From NCBI RefSeq assembly GCF_029871235.1, contig NZ_SSOM01000083.1, positions 1 through 64,000 on the forward strand: a stretch of DNA of 64,000 nt, read 5' to 3'. Numbering within the stretch: position 1 is the first letter of the stretch; each line of letters starts with the position of its first letter. Shown here in pieces: positions 16,795 to 25,528 of the stretch. The DNA comes from Pseudomonas sp. BN411. GTDB taxonomy: Bacteria; Pseudomonadota; Gammaproteobacteria; Pseudomonadales; Pseudomonadaceae. The position numbers and the translations under genes are program-made. Below the pieces are notes generated by a model that was not told the DNA's origin, did no database searches, and worked only from the letters and a program-made list of their open reading frames with translations.

Positions 16795-18255
16795 TTACAG
16801 CTTCACGCACACGTTGCGTGTCTCGGTGTAAAACTCCAGGGAGTGAACGCCACCTTCGCGACCGATTCCCGACTGCTTGGAACCGCCGAACGCAGTGCGC
16901 AGATCGCGGAGGAACCAGCTATTGATCCAGGTAATCCCTACATCGATACGCGCAGCCATGCGATGGGCGCGGGATAGGTCGCTCGTCCAGATGGTGGTAG
17001 ACAGGCCGTATTCATTGTCATTGGCCAGCGACACCACCTCGTTCTCACTGTCGAACGGGCGAATGTGGCAGCAGGGGCCGAAGATCTCCTCGCGCACTAC
17101 CGCAGCGTTGTCCGGCAGCCCCGTCCAGATAGTGGGCTGAACCCACGAGCCCTCGGCCAACTCACCGGGCATATCAGGCACACCACCGCCAGTTACCACC
17201 GTGGCCCCCTCCTCCACCGCCTTGCGGTAGTAGGAAAGCACCTTGCTGCGGTGCTCCTGGCTGATCAACGGACCATAGGTCGTGGCGTGATCTTCAGGCC
17301 GACCGTATTTCACGCCCTCTGCCTTAACCTTCAGTGCCTGAACGAAGCGCTCAAAAATCGGACGTTCGACGTAAACGCGCTCGGTACCCAGGCAGACCTG
17401 TCCGGAATTGAGGAAGGACGAACGGAAAATCCCATCCACTGCCGCATCGAAATCGGCATCGGCGAATACGATTCCTGCGTTCTTCCCACCCAACTCGAAT
17501 GACACATCTCGCATGCCTTCGGCAGCGGCCTTCATGATTGCTGTGCCTGTGCGCGTTTCACCGGTAAAGGTGATGGCGTCGATGCCAGGATGCTGAGTAA
17601 TGAACTCGCCCGCGGAATCCGGACCGAAACCGTGCAATACGTTGTACACCCCCTTGGGGATGCCTACGGTGTTCATCACTTCACCGAGAAGAGTTGCTGT
17701 GAGCGGAGATTCTTCGGAAGGCTTGACCAGTACGGTATTACCGCATGCCAGCGCCGGGCCGACCTTCCAGGTCATCAGCAGGAAGGGCGCGTTCCATGGG
17801 CAAATCACTCCAATTACGCCCTTCGGCACACGCATGGAGTAGTTGAGCGCGCCGCGACCATCCGGGGTATCCATCCGGAAAGACTCACTGGCGACATTCT
17901 TGATTACATCGGCGAAAACCTTGAAGTTGGCCGCGCCACGAGGAATGAAGGCATGCCGCATGACATGTGCCGGCTGCCCGGTGTCGGCCATTTCAGCTTC
18001 GACAAAGTCATCGAAGCGGCGGGTGATCTCGTTAGCCACGGCATGCAGCATGTCGACACGCTGCTCGGTGGTCAGGCCACCCCATTCGCCATGCAAGGCA
18101 CTGCGTGCAGACTTTACGGCGCTATCCACTTCCGCACGGCCCGCTTCGGAAATCGAAGCGATCACACGGTTGTCTACCGGCGAACGCTTGTCGAAGCGTT
18201 TGCCGCTGGCAGCGGCGACGAATTCGCCCGCGATGAAGTTATCGATATTGCGCAT
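16795..18255 (-). CDS. dmpC: 2-hydroxymuconic semialdehyde dehydrogenase
   Basis: This 486-residue aldehyde dehydrogenase (DmpC/XylG) oxidises the ring-cleavage product 2-hydroxymuconic semialdehyde to 2-hydroxymuconate with NAD+. It has the general-base Glu in FELGGKNAG, the catalytic Cys in NSGQVCLGTE, and the XylG-like segments CPWNAPFLLMTWKVGPALACG and WFLRDLRTAFGGSKQSG. GGAG precedes the ATG. It is the first gene of the minus-strand meta operon, with a 442-base upstream gap that holds a LysR-type dyad at 18368. No semialdehyde hydrolase (XylF) is present in the window, so this dehydrogenase is the visible entry to the lower pathway. Confidence 0.93.
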   Translation of the reverse strand: MRNIDNFIAGEFVAAASGKRFDKRSPVDNRVIASISEAGRAEVDSAVKSARSALHGEWGGLTTEQRVDMLHAVANEITRRFDDFVEAEMADTGQPAHVMRHAFIPRGAANFKVFADVIKNVASESFRMDTPDGRGALNYSMRVPKGVIGVICPWNAPFLLMTWKVGPALACGNTVLVKPSEESPLTATLLGEVMNTVGIPKGVYNVLHGFGPDSAGEFITQHPGIDAITFTGETRTGTAIMKAAAEGMRDVSFELGGKNAGIVFADADFDAAVDGIFRSSFLNSGQVCLGTERVYVERPIFERFVQALKVKAEGVKYGRPEDHATTYGPLISQEHRSKVLSYYRKAVEEGATVVTGGGVPDMPGELAEGSWVQPTIWTGLPDNAAVVREEIFGPCCHIRPFDSENEVVSLANDNEYGLSTTIWTSDLSRAHRMAARIDVGITWINSWFLRDLRTAFGGSKQSGIGREGGVHSLEFYTETRNVCVKL

Positions 18256-18697
18256 GATCGCTCCGCACTCTTGTCCTTAGGTGGTCCGCCGGAAGGGCGA
18301 ACCAGACTGTTTACTGAGTCTAGGGAGCGGATTCGATACCGACTAATACTTTATTCGTTCCTCGCCAATACCAATCGGGTATCTCTTTGGACAGCGAACA
18401 ACCTTGCGGCAAGGCGCCTTAAAGCAGCAATAGAAATGGGTCAGAGTTGCTGCGCGTATATCGCGAAAAGGACCGCAGCGGAGTCGATTGTCCTGGGCTC
18501 CTCGCCACGCGACTCCCGAAGACATCGCGGAGCGCAGTTCTCCGCGACGGTTCACACTTAGTTGAGTACTGGCCGCCCTTCACTCCAAGAAACTTCTCTC
18601 AAAGCTCGAACAGCGGAGAATCTAGACGGCCAATAATGAGGAGAAACGCTGCGTCAGGTATCGAGCGGTATCGCCCCCCTGCCCGATACCCGAGAGG
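18256..18697. other. Promoter region between dmpC and the thiolase gene, no gene seen
   Basis: This 442-base gap holds no convincing coding frame. It carries the ATACC-N5-GGTAT dyad at 18368-18382 with half-sites on the dmpC side. Near the thiolase end there is a second group: GGTAT at 18657 and 18667, and a GGTATCG/CGATACC inverted repeat at 18667-18690 just beyond the thiolase stop. The latter has no T run, so it is not an obvious intrinsic terminator. The region probably contains the dmpC operon promoter. Confidence 0.6.
18336..18382 (-). promoter_or_regulatory. LysR-type (BenM/CatM-like) operator upstream of dmpC
   Basis: The dyad ATACC-AATCG-GGTAT at 18368-18382 fits ATAC-N7-GTAT, the site known for BenM and CatM, and the LysR T-N11-A rule. 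Toward dmpC, further half-sites occur 22 bases away (ATACT at 18346) and 32 bases away (ATACC at 18336). The same 22- and 32-base steps occur beside the dyad upstream of xylE at 25260. The dyad lies 112 bases before the dmpC start. Binding is inferred. Confidence 0.65.
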
Positions 18698-19879
18698 TCA
18701 GACGCGCTCGAAAATCACCGCGATGCCCTGACCTCCCCCGATACACATGGTCGCCAAGCCATAGCGCCCCTGAGTACGGTGCAATTCATGAATCAACTTC
18801 GTGGCGATAATCGCCCCGGTCGCCCCTATGGGATGACCAAGAGCGATTCCAGAACCGTTGGGATTTACCTTGGCGGGGTCCATCTGCAGCTCCTTCATCA
18901 CCGCACAGGCCTGCGCCGCAAAGGCCACGTTGGCTTCGATCACATCCAGATCATCGATAGCGAGGCCAGCACGCTTGAGCGCTAGGCGTGTTGCCGGAAC
19001 AGGCCCGAGCCCCATAAGTTCGGGCTCCACACCGGCGTGAGCGTACGCAACGATGCGAGCCAGCGGCTTAAGCCCCTGATCGCCGACAGCTTGAGCACTA
19101 GCCAACAGCAATGCCGCAGCGCCGTCATTGAGCCCCGACGCATTACCGGCGGTGACGGTGCCGTCAGACTTGAACGCGGCTTTCATTTTCGCCAGTTGCT
19201 CCGCAGTGGATTCACGCGGGTGTTCATCCACGCTGAAAAGCTCCACACCTTTGCGAGTGCGCAGTTCAACCGGGATGATCTGGCTTACAAATCGCCCCTC
19301 CATGATGGCCAGCGAAGCACGGCGCTGTTCTTCCACCGCGAACTCATCCTGAGTCTCGCGACTGATACCGCTGTGTGCAGCAACGTTCTCCGCAGTGATG
19401 CCCATATGAACACTGTGGAAGGGGTCATGCAGAACACCGAGCACGTAGTCCAGGGCCTGCATATTGCCCATTCGACCGCCCCATCTGGCCGCCGGCATCA
19501 TGTATGGCCCCCGGCTCATGGCTTCTGCGCCAGCGCCAATGGCCAACTGCACATCCCCCAGCATCACGGCCTGTGCGGCAGAGACAATGGCCTGCAGGCC
19601 CGAGCCACACAGACGGTTGACGTTGAAGGCCGAAGCGTCCTTAGGAATTCCTGCATTCATCGCAGCAACTCGGGACAGGTAGGCGTCGCGCGGCACCGTA
19701 GGGATGACGTTTCCCATAACGACATGACCAATAGCTGCCGGATCAATCCCGGAACGCTCGATCACTCCTTTGATGGGTGTGGTAGCCAAGTCGGCCAGCT
19801 CCACATCCTTGAGGGCGCCACCGAAGGTACCAATAGCTGTACGTGCCGCTTCGATGACGAAGACATCCTGGGAACTCAT
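18698..19879 (-). CDS. Acetyl-CoA C-acyltransferase (thiolase)
   Basis: The 393-residue protein is a type II thiolase. It has the nucleophile Cys in VNRLCGSGLQAI, the GHPIGATGA histidine motif and the second Cys in MCIGGGQG. The usually conserved NEAF motif reads NVAF (codon GTG where GAG is expected), which touches the oxyanion region. It would cleave or condense 3-oxoacyl-CoA esters and may work with the acyl-CoA dehydrogenase at 27269. The ATG at 19879 has GGAG upstream. It follows the quinone reductase gene by 49 bases in the same direction. The substrate is not evident. Confidence 0.88.
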   Translation of the reverse strand: MSSQDVFVIEAARTAIGTFGGALKDVELADLATTPIKGVIERSGIDPAAIGHVVMGNVIPTVPRDAYLSRVAAMNAGIPKDASAFNVNRLCGSGLQAIVSAAQAVMLGDVQLAIGAGAEAMSRGPYMMPAARWGGRMGNMQALDYVLGVLHDPFHSVHMGITAENVAAHSGISRETQDEFAVEEQRRASLAIMEGRFVSQIIPVELRTRKGVELFSVDEHPRESTAEQLAKMKAAFKSDGTVTAGNASGLNDGAAALLLASAQAVGDQGLKPLARIVAYAHAGVEPELMGLGPVPATRLALKRAGLAIDDLDVIEANVAFAAQACAVMKELQMDPAKVNPNGSGIALGHPIGATGAIIATKLIHELHRTQGRYGLATMCIGGGQGIAVIFERV

Positions 19880-19928
19880 GGGAACTCCTGCTGAGCAAAT
19901 AGTAGGGAGGGTTTCGGGCTCGCTCGCG

Positions 19929-20633
19929 CTAGCGAACACGCCGTTCAAAATTCGTGTCGTATTCGTCGGTGAAGGGCATCGGCATCACCGGTCGCTGATC
20001 GATTTCAGCCAGAAGCTCGCACCACTGGGAGAGAATTTCTCCGCGCGCGGCGTCATCCAGATAGGGCACGTGATAGGCAAAGAATGGATCGAACACTTCG
20101 AAGCCGGTATAGCCCAGTGTCCCTTTCAGCAGAGGCCGAAACAGAGCATGCAGGTCGTCGTGTATGCCTTCAGCGGAGAACATGCCCTCGCGCCCTCCGA
20201 GGGTCGCGCAAACCAACGCACGCTTTCCGCGCATACCCCCTAGGTCGAAGATGCGTCGACCACCGTAGAACACCCCGGAGACAAACACCCTGTCGATCCA
20301 ACCTTTGAGGATGGCTGGCATCGCATACCAATAGACGGGGAAGCAGAGAACCAACAAGTCGCAATGCTTGATCTTGTCGATTTCCCTCTGGATATCATCA
20401 CGAAGGGTTTCGCTCTTGACTCCGTTGCGTTGCTCCAGGGCGTACACCAGGTAGTCCGGATTGGCGCGCTCGTTAAAGTCCGCACCGCTGGCAACAGGAT
20501 CGAACCCCATCGCGTAAAGGTCAGAAACCTCGACCGCTGCTCCGAGGTTGCGGAAATGCTCGACTGCGGCCTGGAAGAGCGCTGAGGTAAAGGAGGCAGG
20601 CTCCGGATGGGCATGCACGATCAAGACATTCAT
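19929..20633 (-). CDS. NAD(P)H:quinone oxidoreductase, flavodoxin-like fold (NQO1/KefF family)
   Basis: The 234-residue protein has the NQO1-family start MNVLIVHAHPEPASFT, the flavin-binding segment LLVLCFPVYWYAMPAILKGWIDRVF and GKRALVCATLGG. The family reduces quinones by two electrons using FAD or FMN, avoiding semiquinone formation. Beside catechol-producing genes it may protect against catechol-derived quinones, which is inference from context. It lies just upstream of the thiolase in the same direction, probably in one transcript. Confidence 0.88.
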   Translation of the reverse strand: MNVLIVHAHPEPASFTSALFQAAVEHFRNLGAAVEVSDLYAMGFDPVASGADFNERANPDYLVYALEQRNGVKSETLRDDIQREIDKIKHCDLLVLCFPVYWYAMPAILKGWIDRVFVSGVFYGGRRIFDLGGMRGKRALVCATLGGREGMFSAEGIHDDLHALFRPLLKGTLGYTGFEVFDPFFAYHVPYLDDAARGEILSQWCELLAEIDQRPVMPMPFTDEYDTNFERRVR

Positions 20634-20734
20634 GGAGGCACCTCACTTGGCAGGGCGCCAGAGTAAGGGCGTGCATATTGCTCGCACAGTGGCAAAAATG
20701 ACTCCAACTATGCGAGTTCCGACAAGCGAGCAAT

Positions 20735-21715
20735 TTAACCGCCCAGCCTGAATTTCCGCCGATAGGCTGCCGGGGTGAGTCCAATGCGCTCGCGAAACAG
20801 CCTGACGAACGAGCTGCTGTCCAGATACCCGACTGCCTGCGCAATGCTCTCGATGCGCTGATTACCGGTCTCCAACATGGTTCGCGCTGCCTCGATGCGC
20901 AAGCTCTGTAGGTAGGCCAGAGGAGTCTGCTCAAGCGCCAGATGGAATCTACGAATCAGCGTGCGCTCGCTTACCGCCAGACGCTTCGCAAGATCTGTCA
21001 GGCGAATGGGGTCGGCGAGGTGGCGCTCGAGATAATCCTGCGCCTGCTGCACCACGGCATCGCTGTGCGAACGATGCGCCAACAACGGAAGGTATGGCGT
21101 TTGAAGCGTCTGGCTGACATCGATCAGCAAGCTCTTGGCGCACTGCGCTGCCAGTGCTGCACCTGAATGGCGCTCAATGGTCTGGATCGACTGCAAGTGA
21201 TAGGAGGACAGTGCTCCGGCGCAGAACAGTCGGTCCGACTGAGTCAGTATCGGCGCCATCTGGAGATCCACGGCGGGAAACCAGGCGCGGAACTGCTCCT
21301 CCAGCCACCAGGTGGTTGTTGCGACGCGACCATCAAGCAGTCCGGTATTGGCCAGGACGAATGTTCCAGTGCAGGTGGCAATGAGCTCAGCCCCCACCTC
21401 CCACTGCCGGCAGAGCCATTCGCAATGCAGCGACTGTTGATCAAGGAATTGCCTGAAGGAGTGATAGCCCAGATAGTGACAGGCAGGAATGTAGACAATA
21501 TCGAAGTGTTCACCCGGCTCAGGCTGCCGAGCCTGGAGCGGTAATCCGTTACTCGTCGTGATACCACCAGCCTTCGGCGCGAGGAATGACCAGGTGTAAC
21601 GCTGCGCTGAGTTCTGAGCGGCAAGATGCGCGTTGGCGACTTGCAACACATCGGCAAAGCCGCCCACGCTGGAGGCGTAGCAGTTGTCGTATAGGAAAAT
21701 CGCCGCGACAGGCAT
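20735..21715 (-). CDS. GlxA-family transcriptional regulator (DJ-1/PfpI-like domain plus AraC helix-turn-helix)
   Basis: The 326-residue protein has an N-terminal class I glutamine amidotransferase-like domain (about residues 1-190), starting MPVAAIFLYDNCYASSVGGFADVLQ. An AraC-type DNA-binding domain follows (about 220-320), with LAKRLAVSERTLIRRFHLAL and AQAVGYLDSSSFVRLFRERIGLTPAAYRRKF. The ATG at 21715 is chosen because longer starts run into the divergent gene region; its ribosome site is weak. It is divergent from the SGNH-hydrolase/VanAB genes and upstream of the quinone reductase, so it may control either group. Confidence 0.88.
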   Translation of the reverse strand: MPVAAIFLYDNCYASSVGGFADVLQVANAHLAAQNSAQRYTWSFLAPKAGGITTSNGLPLQARQPEPGEHFDIVYIPACHYLGYHSFRQFLDQQSLHCEWLCRQWEVGAELIATCTGTFVLANTGLLDGRVATTTWWLEEQFRAWFPAVDLQMAPILTQSDRLFCAGALSSYHLQSIQTIERHSGAALAAQCAKSLLIDVSQTLQTPYLPLLAHRSHSDAVVQQAQDYLERHLADPIRLTDLAKRLAVSERTLIRRFHLALEQTPLAYLQSLRIEAARTMLETGNQRIESIAQAVGYLDSSSFVRLFRERIGLTPAAYRRKFRLGG

Positions 21716-21827
21716 ACCGTCTGTTTCCGCATATAAAGTGGCTTTTTTTACACTACTGCCATTCAGTCGAGCTTCATAGACTGCGCCTTTGTCCGACAAA
21801 ACGGATCCACAACCAGAGGTGCGCACC

Positions 21828-22880
21828 ATGCAACACGTCCCCCTTACCGACCTCAAGTCCCTGCTGACAGGTCAGCTCGGCTGCATCGAGCATGAGGCAG
21901 GGTTGCAGCCAGTTCGCTTCGATCCGGCTACTGGCTTCATGCTCGACCCGCTCAACGGCTTTACCGCAGCGATGACATCGGGCGTGCGCCTTCGCCTTAA
22001 CACCAATAGCCGCAACGTGCGACTGAGGACCTTGCAGACCCAGGCTTACTTGAGCGAACCGGAACAGTGGAAACGCAACTTCGAGGTTCGCGTTAACAAC
22101 GAGGTGTTTGCGCAAGCGGCAGCTGCAGGTGGTGCGTTTCTCACTCCAGGCCAGGCCCCGCAGGGTGATCCGCACGCCGTGCTGAGTGTTGAGCATCTGC
22201 CCGCAGGCGAGAAAACCGTGGAAATCTGGTTCCCACAATCCACCGTGCAAATCATCCAATCGCTTGAGGTGGATGCCGGCGCAAGCTGGAGCGCAGCGCC
22301 TGACGTCCGCCCACAGGTACTGTTCCATGGCAGCTCAATTACCCATGGCATGGAAGCTGATAGCGGCACCGGCAGTTGGCCGGCAGTCGCCTCGGCCCTC
22401 GCCGATGTCAGCATGCTCAACATGGGCTGGGCGGGCTCCTGCCTGATCAGCAGCCTGGCAGCTCGGACCATCGCCAAGCAGGACATCAATGCCCTGGTCT
22501 TGGAACTAGGTATCAATATCTGGGACGGCGGCGCCATGAATCCGCGCACCCTGGCAGACTCCACCCATTCCATGCTGGTCTTGATTCGGGACGCGAAGCC
22601 CGAACTCCCAATCGTTCTCGTATCTCCCATCGCATCGCCGTCCCGCGAAGCAGCTGGCGAGAACGGAGGCATGACTCTGGAGGAGATTCGCCAGGTCCTG
22701 GAAGGCGTAGTCGAATCTCATCGCAGCCAGAACGACCAGCAACTGCACTACATCAATGGATTGGACCTGTTCGGCACTGCCGATAACGCGCTACTGGTAG
22801 ACGGCCTGCACCCGAATGCAGATGGCTACCGCCTGATTGGCGAACGCTTCAATCGTTTGGCAATGGGCTTTCTGCTCTAA
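21828..22880 (+). CDS. SGNH/GDSL hydrolase-family protein
   Basis: The 350-residue protein has an N-terminal beta-rich domain (about 1-165) and a C-terminal SGNH hydrolase domain. Block I is LFHGSSITHGME with the candidate Ser nucleophile, block III LELGINIWDGG supplies the oxyanion Asn, and block V DGLHPNADGY supplies the Asp-His pair. No signal peptide is visible, so a cytoplasmic esterase or deacetylase is likely. An AGAGG motif precedes the ATG at 21828. It is the first plus-strand gene ahead of vanA, 222 bases away. It may release an aromatic from an ester, but the substrate is unknown. Confidence 0.8.
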   Translation: MQHVPLTDLKSLLTGQLGCIEHEAGLQPVRFDPATGFMLDPLNGFTAAMTSGVRLRLNTNSRNVRLRTLQTQAYLSEPEQWKRNFEVRVNNEVFAQAAAAGGAFLTPGQAPQGDPHAVLSVEHLPAGEKTVEIWFPQSTVQIIQSLEVDAGASWSAAPDVRPQVLFHGSSITHGMEADSGTGSWPAVASALADVSMLNMGWAGSCLISSLAARTIAKQDINALVLELGINIWDGGAMNPRTLADSTHSMLVLIRDAKPELPIVLVSPIASPSREAAGENGGMTLEEIRQVLEGVVESHRSQNDQQLHYINGLDLFGTADNALLVDGLHPNADGYRLIGERFNRLAMGFLL

Positions 22881-23102
22881 CGCTGAATCGTGTAAACCGG
22901 CCTGAGGTAACGCCTCGGGCTGGTTACTGCCCCCCGCATGCTGCCCCACTCCCCACGCCACGATGCCTCGCCCCACCATCCCAAAAGGTTGGTGCGTCAC
23001 CATTCCCACGCTCGCTACCTTGGCCACAGGTGCTCTTACGACACCACAAGCCAGACCAAACAAAAACAACGCTGCTCTACAGCGCCCTGGTAGGAGATAG
23101 CC

Positions 23103-24164
23103 ATGTTTCTCAAAAACTGCTGGTACTGCGCAGGCTGGGATTACCAGATATCGCAAGGGAAGACTTCCATCGTCGCCCGGAAAATCGCCGGAGAGCGCGT
23201 CGTTCTGTACCGCAAGCTAAATGGCGATGTCGTTGCTCTCGAAGACCGCTGCCCACATCGCCAGGCGGCCCTTTCGATGGGCGCCAAAGAAGGTGACGAC
23301 CTGCGGTGCATGTACCACGGCATCAAGTTCGGCGCCGATGGCAAGTGCAACGAAATCCCCGGCCAGGACAACATCCCCGAACGCGCCTGCGTGCGAGCCT
23401 TCCCTGTAGTGGAGAAGGACAACTGGATCTGGGTATGGATGGGTGACCCGGAAAAGGCTGATCCCGCATTGATCTGCAGTTCCGTCGGCCCAGGCAACCC
23501 GGACTACATAGTACGCCCGAGCTACATCCAGGTTGATGCGGACTATCGCATGGAGAACGCCAACCTGGCGGACCTGTCGCATAGCTCATTCACGCACGAC
23601 AACACCATTGCCATGGGTTGGGCACAGGCTCTTGCCAGACCCGAGCACAAGATCCTGCCTCGCGGGATCAAGACCGACTACTGGGTACGTAACGTACCGG
23701 TTCCAAAGTTCGTCGCTCACCTGTTCCCGCCGGGATTCACATGCGATGCGCACTTCGACATCACTCAGACCGTCCCCTGCAACTGGATCCTGCACTTCCG
23801 CGTATTTACTGCAGGCACCGCCACTGAAGGCGAGTCCGATGGCGAGTTGGTACTGGACTCCTGGAGCTGCCAAGCCATTACGCCTCGTGACGCAGACTCG
23901 GTGGATTACTACTTCTCCTGGGGTGTGAGCAAGGCTACCGAACGCCCGGGGCTAGCCGATCTACTCAAGGAAGGCATCGACGCCGCCTTCTTTGAAGACA
24001 AGGTGATGCTCGAAGGCCAGCGCATTCGCATGCAGGAAAAGCCTGACTTCAAGACCTTCGACATCGCAGCCGATGCTGGCCCCGGCAAAATGCTCTGGGT
24101 GCTGGACAAGCTGATCAGAGAAGAACGCATGCAAGAAGAAGCACTTATTGCATCGTCCCTCTGA
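23103..24164 (+). CDS. vanA: Rieske-type O-demethylase oxygenase subunit, VanA-like
   Basis: The 353-residue protein has a Rieske 2Fe-2S domain, with Cys50-x-His52 in CPHRQAALSMG and Cys69-x2-His72 in CMYHGIKF. A mononuclear-iron domain shows Asp157, His160 and His165 in ADLSHSSFTH. Length and motifs match VanA, which removes the vanillate methyl group as formaldehyde using electrons from VanB. The GGAG-containing sequence before the ATG supports the start. Position next to catechol 2,3-dioxygenase suggests that the product here may be a catechol rather than protocatechuate. The substrate is therefore left open, and the symbol marks family membership. Confidence 0.85.
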   Translation: MFLKNCWYCAGWDYQISQGKTSIVARKIAGERVVLYRKLNGDVVALEDRCPHRQAALSMGAKEGDDLRCMYHGIKFGADGKCNEIPGQDNIPERACVRAFPVVEKDNWIWVWMGDPEKADPALICSSVGPGNPDYIVRPSYIQVDADYRMENANLADLSHSSFTHDNTIAMGWAQALARPEHKILPRGIKTDYWVRNVPVPKFVAHLFPPGFTCDAHFDITQTVPCNWILHFRVFTAGTATEGESDGELVLDSWSCQAITPRDADSVDYYFSWGVSKATERPGLADLLKEGIDAAFFEDKVMLEGQRIRMQEKPDFKTFDIAADAGPGKMLWVLDKLIREERMQEEALIASSL

Positions 24165-24220
24165 CGTCCGTGGCCGCGAGCGCTGTGCCCGCGACGACAC
24201 CTTATGGAAAGGCTGCCGAA

Positions 24221-25168
24221 ATGAGCGAAAAAATCTCCCTGAAAGTCACCGACGTACGCTGCGAAGCACGTGACGTCATGCTCCTGGAACTACGTAATCC
24301 CGCTGGCAAGGATCTGCCCCCCTTCGAGGCTGGTTCGCACCTTGAGGTCTATCTGCCGGGCAACCTGATTCGCCACTACTCACTCTGCAATGATCCAACT
24401 GAGCGGGATCGCTACTGCATTGGCGTAGGTTTGGCCAAAGACAGCCGCGGCGGCTCCCGCCTGATCCACCAGTCGATCCGCGTTGGTGTAACGCTGCAGA
24501 CCAGCGCGCCTCGAAACAACTTCCCCTTCAAGGAAGAGGCAGACGAGTTTGTCTTCATTGCTGGCGGTATTGGTATTACGCCAATCATGGCGATGATCCA
24601 TACCTGTATTCGCCTGGGCAAGAAATGGCAGCTGTTCTACTGCGCGAGGAATCGCCAGCGCATGGCGTTCTATGAAGACCTCATGTCGCTGGCACCGGAG
24701 CGCTGCCACCTGCATTTTGATGACGAACAGCAAGACTTCTTCAATCCATCACAGGCGCTGGTCGGCATCAGCCCAACAGCCCACATCTACTGCTGCGGCC
24801 CTGACCCACTTATGAAATCGGTCGAGGCCTCGGCGACCGGACGCGACCCAGCAACCCTGCACTTCGAGTGGTTTACGGCAACGGAGATCGATACCACCGG
24901 GGACAAGCCATTCACCGTTGTATTGCGCTCGGGGAAATCTCTCGAAGTACCAGCCGGACGCAGCATTCTCGAAGAGCTCGAGGCATGTGGTGAAGGCGTG
25001 CCTTATTCGTGCCGCGAGGGCCTGTGCGCCACATGCAAGACGGGCCTGCTGGATGGTATTCCCGAGCACCGTGACAACGTGCTCTCAGCTGCCGAACGCG
25101 CGGCGAACAAGCACATCATCATCTGTGTATCCCGCGCAATGTCAGACACGTTGTATCTCGATCTTTGA
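24221..25168 (+). CDS. vanB: Rieske demethylase reductase subunit, VanB-like
   Basis: The 315-residue protein has a flavin/NAD reductase module with the FMN motif RHYSLCND and the pyridine-nucleotide motif AGGIGITPIMAM. It ends with a plant-type 2Fe-2S domain (CREGLCATCKTG). This order is that of phthalate-dioxygenase-reductase-type proteins such as VanB. It transfers electrons from NAD(P)H to the oxygenase encoded 57 bases upstream. The ATG at 24221 has GGAAAGG upstream; an earlier GTG would add 17 residues and is less likely. Confidence 0.88.
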   Translation: MSEKISLKVTDVRCEARDVMLLELRNPAGKDLPPFEAGSHLEVYLPGNLIRHYSLCNDPTERDRYCIGVGLAKDSRGGSRLIHQSIRVGVTLQTSAPRNNFPFKEEADEFVFIAGGIGITPIMAMIHTCIRLGKKWQLFYCARNRQRMAFYEDLMSLAPERCHLHFDDEQQDFFNPSQALVGISPTAHIYCCGPDPLMKSVEASATGRDPATLHFEWFTATEIDTTGDKPFTVVLRSGKSLEVPAGRSILEELEACGEGVPYSCREGLCATCKTGLLDGIPEHRDNVLSAAERAANKHIIICVSRAMSDTLYLDL

Positions 25169-25528
25169 ACACGCTGTGCCGCATGCGGACAAGGCCACGG
25201 CACAAGGAAAACCGCCAAGAGCAGCCCCTTGGGGCGACTAAAGAGGGCGAGCCATAGACATACCAAATAGGTATGAGGCAGACGAAAACAAGGTATTAGA
25301 CGGTATTTACAACGGTAGTTAGGGTATCTACTGACTGCCAAATGGAGCTAGCCGACATACAGACTGGAGCAGCATCGCCGCGCTCCATGACCTCTGTAAG
25401 TGGTACCTCCGGTACATGACCCAGACGTGTTTAGCCACCGTCGGGTCGAACAGCTAGGCCAGAAGACGGGCCCACGCCCGGGGGCAACAGCCAGCCCTCT
25501 CTAGAACAAACACAATCAGGAGCGAAAC
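25169..25528. other. 360-base gap between vanB and xylE, regulatory
   Basis: No gene is supported here. The central part carries the ATACC-N5-GGTAT dyad at 25260 and further GGTAT half-sites up to 25327, described separately. The last 200 bases before xylE include AGGAGCG just upstream of its ATG. xylE thus appears to have its own promoter rather than depending only on vanAB transcription. Confidence 0.6.
25260..25327 (+). promoter_or_regulatory. LysR-type operator with GGTAT half-site array upstream of xylE
   Basis: The perfect dyad ATACC-AAATA-GGTAT spans 25260-25274. GGTAT repeats follow at 25292, 25302 and 25323, with a GGTAG at 25314, in steps of 22, 10, 12 and 9 bases. This places them on about the same face of the helix. 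ATAC-N7-GTAT is the known BenM/CatM binding form. The first two extra half-sites repeat the spacing seen upstream of dmpC. The dyad ends 254 bases before the xylE ATG. Confidence 0.65.

Noticed and set aside
18667-18690. GGTATCG/CGATACC inverted repeat as terminator of the thiolase gene
   Set aside because: The hairpin has no T run on the minus strand. It is better noted as part of the GGTAT-type site group, without assigning a function.
22881-23102. Search for the ATACC-N5-GGTAT dyad upstream of vanA
   Set aside because: None was found, so vanAB was not placed in the proposed regulon.
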